The position numbers and the translations under genes were made by a program. Shown here piece after piece: positions 44,601 through 59,600 of a stretch of 64,000 nt of DNA (the stretch's first letter is position 1; every line of letters begins with the position of its first letter). Below the pieces are notes generated by a model. It saw nothing but the letters and a program-made list of their open reading frames with translations. It was not told the DNA's origin and did no database searches. The DNA comes from Flabesymbios commensalis (Eukaryota; Annelida; Polychaeta; Terebellida; Flabelligeridae): positions 782,107 through 846,106 of the forward strand of contig OZ024916.1 of the NCBI GenBank assembly GCA_964017125.1, written 5' to 3'.

Positions 44601-47600
44601 TCCTAACCCTTGTCCTGCTGACTCTCATCCCAACCCTTGTCCTGCTGACTCCCATCCTAACCCTTGTCCTGTTGACTCTCATCCTAACCCTTGTCTTGCT
44701 GACTCCCCTCTTAACCCTTGTCTGCTGACTCCCATCCTAACCCTTGTCCTGCTGACTCCCATCCTAACCCTTGTCCTGCTGACTCTCATCCTAACCCTTG
44801 TCCTGCCGACTCCCCTCTTAACCCTTGTCCTGCTGACTCCCATCCTAAACCTTTTCTTGCTGACTCCCATCCTAACCCTTGTCTTGCTGACTCCCATCCC
44901 AACCCTTGTCTTGCTGACTCTCGTCCTAACCCTTGTCTTGCTGACTCCCATCCCAACCCTTGTCCTGCTGACTCCCCTCTTCACCCTTGTCCTGCTGACT
45001 CCCATCCTAACCCTTGTCTTGCTGAATCCTATCCTAACCCTTGTCCTGCTGACTCTCATCCTAACCCTTGTCTTGCTGACTCCTATCCTAACCCTTGTCT
45101 TGCTGACTCCCATCCCAACCCTTGTCCTGCTGACTCCCATCCTAACCCTTGTCTTGCTGACTCCTATCCTAACCCTTGTCCTGCTGACTCTCATCCTAAC
45201 CCTTGTCTTGCTGACTCCTATCCTAACCCTTGTCTTGCTGACTCCCATCCTAACCCTTGTCCTGCTGACTCCCATCCTAACCCTTGTCCTGCTGACTACC
45301 ATCCTAACCCTTGTCTTGCTGACTCCCATCCTAACCCTTGTCTTGCTGACTCCTATCCTAACCCTTGTCTTGCTGACTCCCATCCCAACCCTTGTCCTGC
45401 TGACTCCCCTCTTAACCCTTGTCCTGCTGACTCCCATCCTAACCCTTGTCTTGCTGACTCCCATCCTAACCCTTGTCTTGCTGACTCCCATCCCAACCCT
45501 TGTCCTGCTGACTCTCATCCTAACCCTTGTCTTGCTGACTCCCATCCTAACCCTTGTCCTGCTGACTCCCATCCCAACCCTTGTCCTGCTGACTACCATC
45601 CTAACCCTTGTCCTGCTGACTCCCATCTTAACCCTTGTCTTGCTGACTCCCATCCTAACCCTTGTCTTGCTGACTCCCATCCTAACCCTTGTCCTGCTGA
45701 CTCCCATCCTAACCCTTGTCTTGCTGACTCCCATCCTAACTCTTGTCTTGCTGACTCCCATCCCAACCCTTGTCTTGCTGACTCTCATCCTAACCCTTGT
45801 CTTGCTGACTCCCATCCTAACCCTTGTCTTGCTGACTCCCATCCTAACCCTTGTCTTGCTGACTCCCATCCTAACCCTTGTCCTGCTGACTCTCATCCTA
45901 ACCCTTGTCTTGCTGACTCCCATCCTAACCCTTGTCTTGCTGACTCCCATCCTAACCCTTGTCCTGCTGACTCCCATCCTAACCCTTGTCCTGCTGACTC
46001 CCATCCTAACCCTTGTCTTGCTGACTCCCATCCTAACCCTTGTCCTGCTGACTCCTATCCTAACCCTTGTCTTGCTGACTCCCATCCTAACCCTTGTCCT
46101 GCTGACTCCCATTCTAACCCTTGTCCTGCTGACTCCCATCCTAACCCTTGTCTTGCTGACTCCCATCCTAACCCTTGTCCTGCTGACTCCCATCCTAACC
46201 CTTGTCCTGCTGACTCCCATCCTAACCCTTGTCCTGCTGACTCCTATCCTAACCCTTGTCTTGCTGACTCCCATCCCAACCCTTGTCCTGCTGACTCCCC
46301 TCTTAACCCTTGTCCTGCTGACTGCCATCCTAACCCTTGTCCTGCTGACTCCCATCCTAACCCTTGTCCTGCTGACTCCCATCCTAACCCTTGTCTTGCT
46401 GACTCCCATCCTAACCCTTGTCCTGCTGACTCTCATCCTAACCCTTGTCTTGCTGACTCCCATCCTAACCCTTGTCCTGCTGACTCTCATCCCAACCCTT
46501 GTCCTGCTGACTCCCATCCTAACCCTTGTCCTGCTGACTCTCATCTTAACCCTTGTCCTGCTGACTCTCATCCTAACCCTTGTCCTGCTGACTCCCATCC
46601 TAACCCTTGTCCTGCTGACTCTCATCTTAACCCTTGTCCTGCTGACTCTCATCCTAACCCTTGTCCTGCTGACTCCCCTCTTAACCCTTGTCCTGCTGAC
46701 TCCTATCCCAACCCTTGTCCTGCTGACTCCCATCCTAACCCTTGTCCTGCTGACTCCCATCCTAACCCTTGTCCTGCTGACTCCCATCCTAACCCTTGTC
46801 CTGCTGACTCCCATCCCAACCCTTGTCCTGCTGACTCCCATCCTAACCCTTGTCCTGCTGACTCCCATCTTAACCCTTGTCTTGCTGACTCCCATCCTAA
46901 CCCTTGTCCTGCTGACTCCCATCCTAACCCTTGTCCTGCTGACTCCCATCCCAACCCTTGTCCTGCTGACTCCCATCCTAACCCTTGTCCTGCTGACTCC
47001 CATCTTAACCCTTGTCTTGCTGACTCCCATCCTAACCCTTGTCCTGCTGACTCCCATCCCAACCCTTGTCCTGCTGACTCCCATCCTAACCCTTGTCCTG
47101 CTGACTCCCATCCTAACCCTTGTCCTGCTGACTCCCATCCTAACCCTTGTCCTGCTGACTCCCATCCCAACCCTTGTCCTGCTGACTCCCATCCTAACCC
47201 TTGTCCTGCTGACTCCCATCTTAACCCTTGTCTTGCTGACTCCCATCCTAACCCTTGTCCTGCTGACTCCCATCCTAACCCTTGTCCTGCTGACTCCCAT
47301 CCCAACCCTTGTCCTGCTGACTCCCATCCTAACCCTTGTCCTGCTGACTCCCATCTTAACCCTTGTCTTGCTGACTCCCATCCTAACCCTTGTCCTGCTG
47401 ACTCCCATCCTAACCCTTGTCCTGCTGACTCTCATCCTAACCCTTGTCCTGCTGACTCCCATCCCAACCCTTGTCCTGCTGACTCCCATCCTAACCCTTG
47501 TCTTGCTGACTCCCATCCCAACCCTTGTCCTGCTGACTCCCATCCTAACCCTTGTCCTGCTGACTCCCAGCCTAACCCTTGTCCTGCTGACTCCCATCCT

Positions 47601-50600
47601 AACCCTTGTCTTGCTGACTCCCATCCTAACCCTTGTCCTGCTGACTCCCATCTTAACCCTTGTCTTGCTGACTCCCATCCTAACCCTTGTCTTGCTGACT
47701 CCCATCCTAACCTTGTCCTGCTGACTCCCATCCTAAACCTTGTTCTGCTGACTCCCATCCTAACCCTTGTCCTGCTGACTCCCATCCTAACCCTTGTCCT
47801 GCTGACTCTCATCTTAACCCTTGTCTTGCTGACTCCCATCCTAACCCTTGTCTTGCTGACTCCCATCCTAACCCTTGTCCTGCTGACTCCCATCCTAACC
47901 CTTGTCTTGCTGACTCCCATCCTAACCCTTGTCCTGCTGACTCTCATCCTAACCCTTGTCCTGTTGACTCTCGTCCTAACCCTTGTCCTGCTGACTCCCA
48001 TCCTAACCCTTGTCCTGCTGACTCCCATCCTAACCCTTGTCTTGCTGACTCCCATCCCAACCCTTGTCCTGCTGACTCCCATCCTAAACCTTGTCTTGCT
48101 GACTCCCATCCTAACCCTTGTCCTGCTGACTCTCATCCTAACCCTTGGCTTGCTGACTCCCATCCCAACCCTTGTCCTGCTGACTCTCATCCCAACCCTT
48201 GTCCTGCTGACTCCTATCCTAACCCTTGTCCTGCTGACTCCCATCCTAACCCTTGTCCTGCTGACTCTCATCCCAACCCTTGTCCTGCTGACTCCCATCC
48301 TAACCCTTGTTCTGCTGACTCCCATCCTAACCCTTGTCCTGCTGACTCCCATCCTAACCCTTGTCTTGCTGACTCCCATCCTAACCCTTGTCCTGCTGAC
48401 TCTCATCCTAACCCTTGTCCTGTTGACTCTCGTCCTAACCCTTGTCCTGCTGACTCCCATCCTAACCCTTGTCCTGCTGACTCCCATCCTAACCCTTGTC
48501 TTGCTGACTCCCATCCCAACCCTTGTCCTGCTGACTCCCATCCTAAACCTTGTCTTGCTGACTCCCATCCTAACCCTTGTCCTGCTGACTCTCATCCTAA
48601 CCCTTGTCTTGCTGACTCCCATCCCAACCCTTGTCCTGCTGACTCTCATCCCAACCCTTGTCCTGCTGACTCCCATCCTAACCCTTGTCCTGTTGACTCT
48701 CATCCTAACCCTTGTCTTGCTGACTCCCCTCTTAACCCTTGTCCTGCTGACTCCCATCCTAACCCTTGTCCTGCTGACTCCCATCCTAACCCTTGTCCTG
48801 CTGACTCTCATCCTAACCCTTGTCCTGCCGACTCCCCTCTTAACCCTTGTCCTGCTGACTCCCATCCTAAACCTTTTCTTGCTGACTCCCATCCTAACCC
48901 TTGTCTTGCTGACTCCCATCCCAACCCTTGTCTTGCTGATTCTCGTCCTAACCCTTGTCTTGCTGACTCCCATCCCAACCCTTGTCCTGCTGACTCCCCT
49001 CTTAACCCTTGTCTTGCTGACTCCCATTCCAACCCTTGTCCTGCTGACTCCCATCCTAACTCTTGTCTTGCTGACTCCCATCCCAACCCTTGTCTTGCTG
49101 ACTCTCGTCCCAACCCTTGTCTTGCTGACTCCCATCCCAACCCTTGTCCTGCTGACTCCCATCTCAACCCTTTTCCTGCTGACTCTCGTCCTAACCCTTG
49201 TCTTTCTGACTCCCATCCCAACCCTTGTCCTGCTGACTCCCCTCTTCACCCTTGTCCTGCTGACTCCCATCCTAACCCTTGTCTTGCTGACTCCTATCCT
49301 AACCCTTGTCCTGCTGACTCTCATCCTAACCCTTGTCTTGCTGACTCCTATCCTAACCCTTGTCTTGCTGACTCCCATCCCAACCCTTGTCCTGCTGACT
49401 CCCATCCTAACCCTTGTCTTGCTGACTCCTATCCCAACCCTTGTCCTGCTGACTCCTATCCTAACCCTTGTCCTGCTGACTCTCATCCTAACCCTTGTCT
49501 TGCTGACTCCTATCCTAACCCTTGTCTTGCTGACTCCCATCCTAACCCTTGTCCTGCTGACTCCCATCCTAACCCTTGTCCTGCTGACTCCCATCCTAAC
49601 CCTTTTCCTGCTGACTCTCATCCTAACCCTTGTCTTGCTGACTCCTATCCTAACCCTTGTCTTGCTGACTCCCATCCCAACCCTTGTCCTGCTGACTCCC
49701 CTCTTAACCCTTGTCCTGCTGACTCCCATCCTAACCCTTGTCTCGCTGACTCCCATCCTAACCCTTGTCTTGCTGACTCCCATCCTAACCCTTGTCCTGC
49801 TGACTCTCATCCTAACCCTTGTCTTGCTGACTCCCATCCTAACCCTTGTCCTGCTGACTCCCATCCCAACCCTTGTCCTGCTGACTCCCATCCTAACCCT
49901 TGTCCTGCTGACTCCCATCTTAACCCTTGTCTTGCTGACTCCCATCCTAACCCTTGTCTTGCTGACTCCCATCCTAACCCTTGTCCTGCTGACTCCCATC
50001 CTAACCCTTGTCTTGCTGACTCCCATCCTAACTCTTGTCTTGCTGACTCCCATCCCAACCCTTGTCTTGCTGACTCTCATCCTAACCCTTGTCTTGCTGA
50101 CTCCCATCCTAACCCTTGTCCTGCTGACTCCCATCCTAACCCTTGTCCTGCTGACTCCCATCCTAACCCTTGTCTTGCTGACTCCCATCCTAACCCTTGT
50201 CCTGCTGACTCCCATCCTAACCCTTGTCTTGCTGACTCCCATCCTAACCCTTGTCCTGCTGACTCCCATCCTAACCCTTGTCTTGCTGACTCCCATCCTA
50301 ACCCTTGTCCTGCTGACTCCCATCCCAACCCTTGTCCTGCTGACTCCCATCCTAACCCTTGTCCTGCTGACTCCCATCCTAACCCTTGTCTTGCTGACTC
50401 CCATCCTAACCCTTGTCTTGCTGACTCCCATCCTAACCCTTGTCTTGCTGACTCCCATCCTAACCCTTGTCCTGCTGACTCCCATCCTAACCCTTGTCTT
50501 GCTGACTCCCATCCTAACTCTTGTCTTGCTGACTCCCATCCCAACCCTTGTCTTGCTGACTCTCATCCTAACCCTTGTCTTGCTGACTCCCATCCTAACC

Positions 50601-53600
50601 CTTGTCCTGCTGACTCCCATCCTAACCCTTGTCCTGCTGACTCCCATCCTAACCCTTGTCTTGCTGACTCCCATCCTAACCCTTGTCTTGCTGACTCCCA
50701 TCCTAGCCCTTGTCCTGCTGACTCCCATCCTAACCCTTGTCCTGCTGACTCTCATCCTAACCCTTGTCCTGCTGACTCCCATCCTAACCCTTGTCCTGCT
50801 GACTCCCATCCCAACCCTTGTCCTGCTGACTCCCATCCTAACCCTTGTCCTGCTGACTCTCATCCTAACCTTGTCCTGCTGACTCCCATCTTAACCCTTG
50901 TCCTGCTGACTCCCATCCTAACCCTTGTCTTGCTGACTCCCATCCTAACCCTTGTCCTGCTGACTCCCATCCTAACCCTTGTCTTGCTGACTCCCATCCT
51001 AACCCTTGTCCTGCTGACTCCTATCCTAACCCTTGTCTTGCTGACTCCCATCCCAACCCTTGTCCTGCTGACTCCCCTCTTAACCCTTGTCCTGCTGACT
51101 CCCATCCTAACCCTTGTCCTGCTGACTCTCATCCTAACCCTTGTCTTGCTGACTCCCATCCTAACCCTTGTCCTGCTGACTCCCATCCCAACCCTTGTCT
51201 TGCTGACTCCCATCCTAACCCTTGTCTTGCTGACTCCCATCCTAACCCTTGTCCTGCTGACTCCTATCCTAACCCTTGTCTTGCTGACTCCCATCCCAAC
51301 CCTTGTCCTGCTGACTCCCATCCTAACCCTTGTCCTGCTGACTCTCATCCCAACCCTTGTCCTGCTGACTCCCCTCTTAACCCTTGTCTTGCTGACTCCC
51401 ATCCTAACCCTTGTCCTGCTGACTCCCATCCTAACCCTTGTCTTGCTGACTCCCATCCTAACCCTTGTCTTGCTGACTCCCATCCTAACCCTTGTCCTGC
51501 TGACTCCCAACCTAACCCTTGTCTTGCTGACTCCCATCCTAACCCTTGTCTTGCTGACTCCCATTCCAACCCTTGTCTTGCTGACTCCCATCCCAACCCT
51601 TGTCTTGCTGACTCTCATCCTAACCCTTGTCTTGCTGACTCCCATCCTAACCCTTGTCTTGCTGACTCCCATCCTAACCCTTGTCCTGCTGACTCCCATC
51701 CTAACCCTTGTCTTGCTGACTCCCATCCTAACCCTTGTCCTGCTGACTCCCATCCTAACCCTTGTCCTGCTGACTCTCATCCCAACCCTTGTCCTGCTGA
51801 CTCCCATCCTAACCCTTGTCCTGCTGAATCCCATCCTAACCCTTGTCTTGCTGACTCCCATCCTAACCCTTGTCCTGCTGACTCTCATCTTAACCCTTGT
51901 CCTGCTGACTCCCATCCTAACCCTTGTCCTGCTGACTTTCATCTTAACCCTTGTCCTGCTGACTCTCATCCTAACCCTTGTCCTGCTGACTCCCATCCCA
52001 ACCCTTGTCCTGCTGACTCTCATCCTAACCCTTGTCCTGCTGACTCTCATCCTAACCCTTGTCCTGCCGACTCCCCTCTTAACCCTTGTCCTGCTGACTC
52101 CTATCCCAACCCTTGTCCTGCTGACTCCCATCCTAACCCTTGTCCTGCTGACTCCCATCTTAACCCTTGTCTTGCTGACTCCCATCCTAACCCTTGTCTT
52201 GCTGACTCCCATCCTAACCCTTGTCCTGCTGACTCCCATCCCAACCCTTGTCCTGCTGACTCCCATCCTAACCCTTGTCCTGCTGACTCTCATCCTAACC
52301 TTGTCCTGCTGACTCCCATCTTAACCCTTGTCCTGCTGACTCCCATCCTAACCCTTGTCTTGCTGACTCCCATCCTAACCCTTGTCCTGCTGACTCCCAT
52401 CCTAACCCTTGTCTTGCTGACTCCCATCCTAACCCTTGTCCTGCTGACTCCTATCCTAACCCTTGTCTTGCTGACTCCCATCCCAACCCTTGTCCTGCTG
52501 ACTCCCCTCTTAACCCTTGTCCTGCTGACTCCCATCCTAACCCTTGTCCTGCTGACTCTCATCCTAACCCTTGTCTTGCTGACTCCCATCCTAACCCTTG
52601 TCCTGCTGACTCCCATCCCAACCCTTGTCTTGCTGACTCCCATCCTAACCCTTGTCTTGCTGACTCCCATCCTAACCCTTGTCCTGCTGACTCCTATCCT
52701 AACCCTTGTCTTGCTGACTCCCATCCCAACCCTTGTCCTGCTGACTCCCATCCTAACCCTTGTCCTGCTGACTCTCATCCCAACCCTTGTCCTGCTGACT
52801 CCCCTCTTAACCCTTGTCTTGCTGACTCCCATCCTAACCCTTGTCCTGCTGACTCCCATCCTAACCCTTGTCTTGCTGACTCCCATCCTAACCCTTGTCT
52901 TGCTGACTCCCATCCTAACCCTTGTCCTGCTGACTCCCAACCTAACCCTTGTCTTGCTGACTCCCATCCTAACCCTTGTCTTGCTGACTCCCATTCCAAC
53001 CCTTGTCTTGCTGACTCCCATCCCAACCCTTGTCTTGCTGACTCTCATCCTAACCCTTGTCTTGCTGACTCTCATCCTAACCCTTGTCTTGCTGACTCCC
53101 ATCCTAACCCTTGTCTTGCTGACTCCCATCCTAACCCTTGTCCTGCTGACTCCCATCCTAACCCTTGTCTTGCTGACTCCCATCCTAACCCTTGTCCTGC
53201 TGACTCCCATCCTAACCCTTGTCCTGCTGACTCTCATCCCAACCCTTGTCCTGCTGACTCCCATCCTAACCCTTGTCCTGCTGACTCCCATCCTAACCCT
53301 TGTCTTGCTGACTCCCATCCTAACCCTTGTCCTGCTGACTCTCATCTTAACCCTTGTCCTGCTGACTCCCATCCTAACCCTTGTCCTGCTGACTTTCATC
53401 TTAACCCTTGTCCTGCTGACTCTCATCCTAACCCTTGTCCTGCTGACTCCCATCCCAACCCTTGTCCTGCTGACTCTCATCCTAACCCTTGTCCTGCTGA
53501 CTCTCATCCTAACCCTTGTCCTGCCGACTCCCCTCTTAACCCTTGTCCTGCTGACTCCTATCCCAACCCTTGTCCTGCTGACTCCCATCCTAACCCTTGT

Positions 53601-56600
53601 CCTGCTGACTCCCATCTTAACCCTTGTCTTGCTGACTCCCATCCTAACCCTTGTCTTGCTGACTCCCATCCTAACCCTTGTCCTGCTGACTCCCATCCTA
53701 ACCCTTGTCTTGCTGACTCCCATCCTAACCCTTGTCTTGCTGACTCCCATTCCAACCCTTGTCTTGCTGACTCCCATCCCAACCCTTGTCTTGCTGACTC
53801 TCATCCTAACCCTTGTCTTGCTGACTCCCATCCTAACCCTTGTCTTGCTGACTCCCATCCTAACCCTTGTCCTGCTGACTCCCATCCTAACCCTTGTCTT
53901 GCTGACTCTCATCCTAACCCTTGTCCTGCTGACTCTCATCCTAACCCTTGTCTTGCTGACTCCCATCCTAACCCTTGTCTTGCTGACTCCCATCCTAACC
54001 CTTGTCCTGCTGACTCCCATCCTAACCCTTGTCCTGCTGACTCTCATCCTAACCCTTGTCCTGCTGACTCCCATCCTAACCCTTGTCCTGCTGACTCCCA
54101 TCCTAACCCTTGTCCTGCTGACTCCCATCCCAACCCTTGTCCTGCTGACTCTCATCCTAACCCTTGTCCTGCTGACTCTCATCCTAACCCTAGTCCTGCT
54201 GACTCCCATCCTAACCCTTGTCCTGCTGACTCCCATCCCAACCCTTGTCCTGCTGACTCTCATCCTAACCCTTGTCCTGCTGACTCTCATCCTAACCCTT
54301 GTCCTGCTGACTCCCATCCCAACCCTTGTCCTGCTGACTCTCATCTTAACCCTTGTCCTGCTGACTCTCATCCTAACCCTTGTCCTGCTGACTCCCATCC
54401 TAACCCTTGTCCTGCTGACTCCCATCCCAACCCTTGTCCTGCTGACTCTCATCCTAACCCTTGTCCTGCTGACTCTCATCCTAACCCTTGTCCTGCCGAC
54501 TCCCCTCTTAACCCTTGTCCTGCTGACTCCTATCCCAACCCTTGTCCTGCTGACTCCCATCCTAACCCTTGTCCTGCTGACTCCCATCCTAACCCTTGTC
54601 CTGCTGACTCCCATCCTAACCCTTGTCCTGCTGACTCCCATCCCAACCCTTGTCCTGCTGACTCCCATCCTAACCCTTGTCCTGCTGACTCCCATCTTAA
54701 CCCTTGTCTTGCTGACTCCCATCCTAACCCTTGTCTTGCTGACTCCCATCCTAACCCTTGTCCTGCTGACTCCCATCCTAACCCTTGTCTTGCTGACTCC
54801 CATCCTAACCCTTGTCTTGCTGACTCCCATTCCAACCCTTGTCTTGCTGACTCCCATCCTAACCCTTGTCCTGCTGACTCCCATCCTAACCCTTGTCTTG
54901 CTGACTCCCATCCTAACCCTTGTCTTGCTGACTCCCATCCTAACCCTTGTCTTGCTGACTCCCATCCTAACCCTTGTCCTGCTGACTCCCATCCTAACCC
55001 TTGTCCTGCTGACTCCCATCCTAACCCTTGTCCTGCTGACTCTCATCTTAACCCTTGTCCTGCTGACTCTCATCCTAACCCTTGTCCTGCTGACTCCCAT
55101 CCTAACCCTTGTCCTGCTGACTCTCATCTTAACCCTTGTCCTGCTGACTCTCATCCTAACCCTTGTCCTGCTGACTCCCATCCCAACCCTTGTCCTGCTG
55201 ACTCCCATCCTAACCCTTGTCTTGCTGACTCCCATCCTAACTCTTGTCTTGCTGACTCCCATCCCAACCCTTGTCTTGCTGACTCTCATCCTAACCCTTG
55301 TCTTGCTGACTCCCATCCTAACCCTTGTCCTGCTGACTCCCATCCTAACCCTTGTCCTGCTGACTCCCATCCTAACCCTTGTCTTGCTGACTCCCATCCT
55401 AACCCTTGTCCTGCTGACTCCCATCCTAACCCTTGTCTTGCTGACTCCCATCCTAACCCTTGTCCTGCTGACTCCTATCCTAACCCTTGTCTTGCTGACT
55501 CCCATCCTAACCCTTGTCCTGCTGACTCCCATCCTAACCCTTGTCCTGCTGACTCCCATCCTAACCCTTGTCTTGCTGACTCCCATCCTAACCCTTGTCC
55601 TGCTGACTCCCATCCTAACCCTTGTCTTGCTGACTCCCATCCCAACCCTTGTCCTGCTGACTCCTATCCTAACCCTTGTCTTGCTGACTCCCATCCCAAC
55701 CCTTGTCCTGCTGACTCCCCTCTTAACCCTTGTCCTGCTGACTCCCATCCTAACCCTTGTCCTGCTGACTCTCATCCTAACCCTTGTCTTGCTGACTCCC
55801 ATCCTAACCCTTGTCCTGCTGACTCCCATCCCAACCCTTGTCCTGCTGACTCCCATCCTAACCCTTGTCCTGCTGACTCCCATCCTAACCCTTGTCTTGC
55901 TGACTCCCATCCTAACCCTTGTCTTGCTGACTCCCATCCTAACCCTTGTCCTGCTGACTCCCAACCTAACCCTTGTCTTGCTGACTCCCATCCTAACCCT
56001 TGTCTTGCTGACTCCCATTCCAACCCTTGTCTTGCTGACTCCCATCCCAACCCTTGTCTTGCTGACTCTCATCCTAACCCTTGTCTTGCTGACTCCCATC
56101 CTAACCCTTGTCTTGCTGACTCCCATCCTAACCCTTGTCCTGCTGACTCCCATCCTAACCCTTGTCTTGCTGACTCCCATCCTAACCCTTGTCCTGCTGA
56201 CTCCCATCCTAACCCTTGTCCTGCTGACTCTCATCCCAACCTTTGTCCTGCTGACTCCCATCCTAACCCTTGTCCTGCTGACTCTCATCTTAACCCTTGT
56301 CCTGCTGACTCCCATCCTAACCCTTGTCCTGCTGACTCTCATCTTAACCCTTGTCCTGCTGACTCTCATCCTAACCCTTGTCCTGCTGACTCCCATCCCA
56401 ACCCTTGTCCTGCTGACTCTCATCCTAACCCTTGTCCTGCTGACTCTCATCCTAACCCTTGTCCTGCCGACTCTCCTCTTAACCCTTGTCCTGCTGACTC
56501 CCATCCTAACCCTTGTCCTGCTGACTCTCATCCTAACCCTTGTCCTGCTGACTCCCATCCTAACCCTTGTCCTGCTGACTCCCATCCCAACCCTTGTCCT

Positions 56601-59600
56601 GCTGACTCCCATCCTAACCCTTGTCCTGCTGACTCCCATCTTAACCCTTGTCTTGCTGACTCCCATCCTAACCCTTGTCTTGCTGACTCCCATCCTAACC
56701 CTTGTCCTGCTGACTCCCATCCTAACCCTTGTCTTGCTGACTCCCATCCTAACCCTTGTCTTGCTGACTCCCATTCCAACCCTTGTCTTGCTGACTCCCA
56801 TCCCAACCCTTGTCTTGCTGACTCTCATCCTAACCCTTGTCTTGCTGACTCCCAGCCTAACCCTTGTCTTGCTGACTCCCATCCTAACCCTTGTCTTGCT
56901 GATTCCCATCCTAACCCTTGTCTTGCTGACTCACATCCTAACCCTTGTCCTGCTGACTCCCATCCTAACCCTTGTCTTGCTGACTCCCATCCTAACCCTT
57001 GTCCTGCTGACTCCCATCTTAACCCTTGTCCTGCTGACTCTCATCCTAACCCTTGTCCTGCTGACTCCCATCCTAACCCTTGTCTTGCTGACTCCCATCC
57101 TAACCCTTGTCTTGCTGACTCCCATCCTAACCCTTGTCCTGCTGACTCCCATCCTAACCCTTGTCTTGCTGACTCTCATCCTAACCCTTGTCCTGCTGAC
57201 TCTCATCCTAACCCTTGTCTTGCTGACTCCCAGCCTAACCCTTGTCTTGCTGACTCCCATCCTAACCCTTGTCTTGCTGACTCCCATCCTAACCCTTGTC
57301 TTGCTGACTCCCATCCTAACCCTTGTCTTGCTGATTCCCATCCTAACCCTTGTCTTGCTGACTCACATCCTAACCCTTGTCCTGCTGACTCCCATCCTAA
57401 CCCTTGTCTTGCTGACTCCCATCCTAACCCTTGTCCTGCTGACTCCCATCCTAACCCTTGTCCTGCTGACTCCCATCCTAACCCTTGTCTTGCTGACTCC
57501 CATCCTAACCCTTGTCCTTCTGACTCCCATCCCAACCCTTGTCCTGCTGACTCCCATCCTAACCCTTGTCCTGCTGACTCCCATCCCAACCCTTGTCCTG
57601 CTGACTCCCATCCTAACCCTTGTCCTGCTGACTCTCATCCCAACCCTTGTCCTGCTGACTCCCATCCTAACCCTTGTCCTGCTGACTTTCATCTTAACCC
57701 TTGTCCTGCTGACTCTCATCCTAACCCTTGTCCTGCTGACTCCCATCCTAACCCTTGTCCTGCTGACTCCCATCCCAACCCTTGTCCTGCTGACTCTCAT
57801 CCTAACCCTTGTCCTGCTGACTCTCATCCTAACCCTTGTCCTGCCGACTCCCCTCTTAACCCTTGTCCTGCTGACTCCTATCCCAACCCTTGTCCTGCTG
57901 ACTCCCATCCTAACCCTTGTCCTGCTGACTCCCATCCTAACCCTTGTCCTGCTGACTCCCATCCTAACCCTTGTCCTGCTGACTCCCATCCTAACCCTTG
58001 TCCTGCTGACCCCCATCTTAACCCTTGTCTTGCTGACTCCCATCCTAACCCTTGTCTTGCTGACTCTCATCCTAACCCTTGTCCTGCTGACTCCCATCCT
58101 AACCCTTGTCCTGCTGACTCCCATCCTAACCCTTGTCCTGCTGACTCTCATCTTAACCCTTGTCCTGCTGACTCTCATCCTAACCCTTGTCCTGCTGACT
58201 CCCATCCCAACCCTTGTCCTGCTGACTCTCATCCTAACCCTTGTCCTGCTGACTCTCATCCTAACCCTTGTCCTGCTGACTCCCATCCTAACCCTTGTCC
58301 TGCTGACTCTCATCTTAACCCTTGTCCTGCTGACTCTCATCCTAACCCTTGTCCTGCTGACTCCCATCCCAACCCTTGTCCTGCTGACTCTCATCCTAAC
58401 CCTTGTCCTGCTGACTCTCATCCTAACCCTTGTCCTGCCGACTCCCCTCTTAACCCTTGTCCTGCTGACTCCTATCCCAACCCTTGTCCTGCTGACTCCC
58501 ATCCTAACCCTTGTCCTGCTGACTCTCATCCTAACCCTTGTCCTGCTGACTCTCATCCTAACCCTTGTCCTGCCGACTCCCCTCTTAACCCTTGTCCTGC
58601 TGACTCCTATCCCAACCCTTGTCCTGCTGACTCCCATCCTAACCCTTGTCCTGCTGACTCTCATCCTAACCCTTGTCCTGCTGACTCTCATCCTAACCCT
58701 TGTCCTGCTGACTCCCATCCTAACCCTTGTTCTGCTGACTCTCATCCTAACCTTGTCTTGCTGACTCCCATCCCAACCCTTGTCCTGCTGACTCCCATTC
58801 TAACCCTTGTCCTGCTGACTCCCATTCCAACCCTTGTCTTGCTGACTCCCATCCTAACCCTTCTCCTGCTGACTCCCATCCTAACACTTGTCCTGCTGAC
58901 TCCCATCCTAACCCTTGTCCTGCTGACTCTCATCCCAACCCTTGTCCTGCTGACTTCCATCCCAACCCTTGTCCTGCTGACTCCTATCCCAACCCTTGTC
59001 TTGCTGACTCTCATCCTAACCCTTGTCTTGCTGACTCCCATCCCAACCCTTGTCCTGCTGACTCTCATCTTAACCCTTGTCCTGCTGACTCTCATCCTAA
59101 CCCTTGTCCTGCTGACTCCCATCCCAACCCTTGTCCTGCTGACTCTCATCCCAACCCTTGTCCTGCTGACTCCCATCCCAACCCTTGTCCTGCTGACTCC
59201 TATCCCAACCCTTGTCCTGCTGACTCCCATCCTAACCCTTGTCTTGCTGACTCTCATCCTAACCCTTGTCTTGCTGACTCTCATCCTAACCTTGTCTTGC
59301 TGACTCCCATCCTAACCCTTGTCCTGCTGACTCCCATCCTAACCCTTGTCCTGCTGACTCCCATCCCAACCCTTGTCCTGCTGACTCTCATCCCAACCCT
59401 TGTCCTGCTGACTCCCATCCCAACTCTTGTCCTGCTGACTCCCATCCTAACCCTTGTCCTGCTGACTCACATCCTAACCCTTGTCTTGCTGACTCCCATC
59501 CTAACCCTTGTCCTGCTGACTCTCATCTTAACCCTTGTCCTGCTGACTCTCATCCTAACCCTTGTCCTGCTGACTCCCATCCCAACCCTTGTCCTGCTGA

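Noticed and set aside
44718-50882. 2054-codon open frame (PADSHPNPC then LLTPILTLV)
   Set aside because: It follows from a stop-free 27-bp unit and changes character where a 26-bp unit shifts phase. Frames on the other strand are equally long.
52360-58764. 2134-codon open frame of LLTPILTLV repeats
   Set aside because: Same satellite artefact; no domain, start context or synonymous bias.
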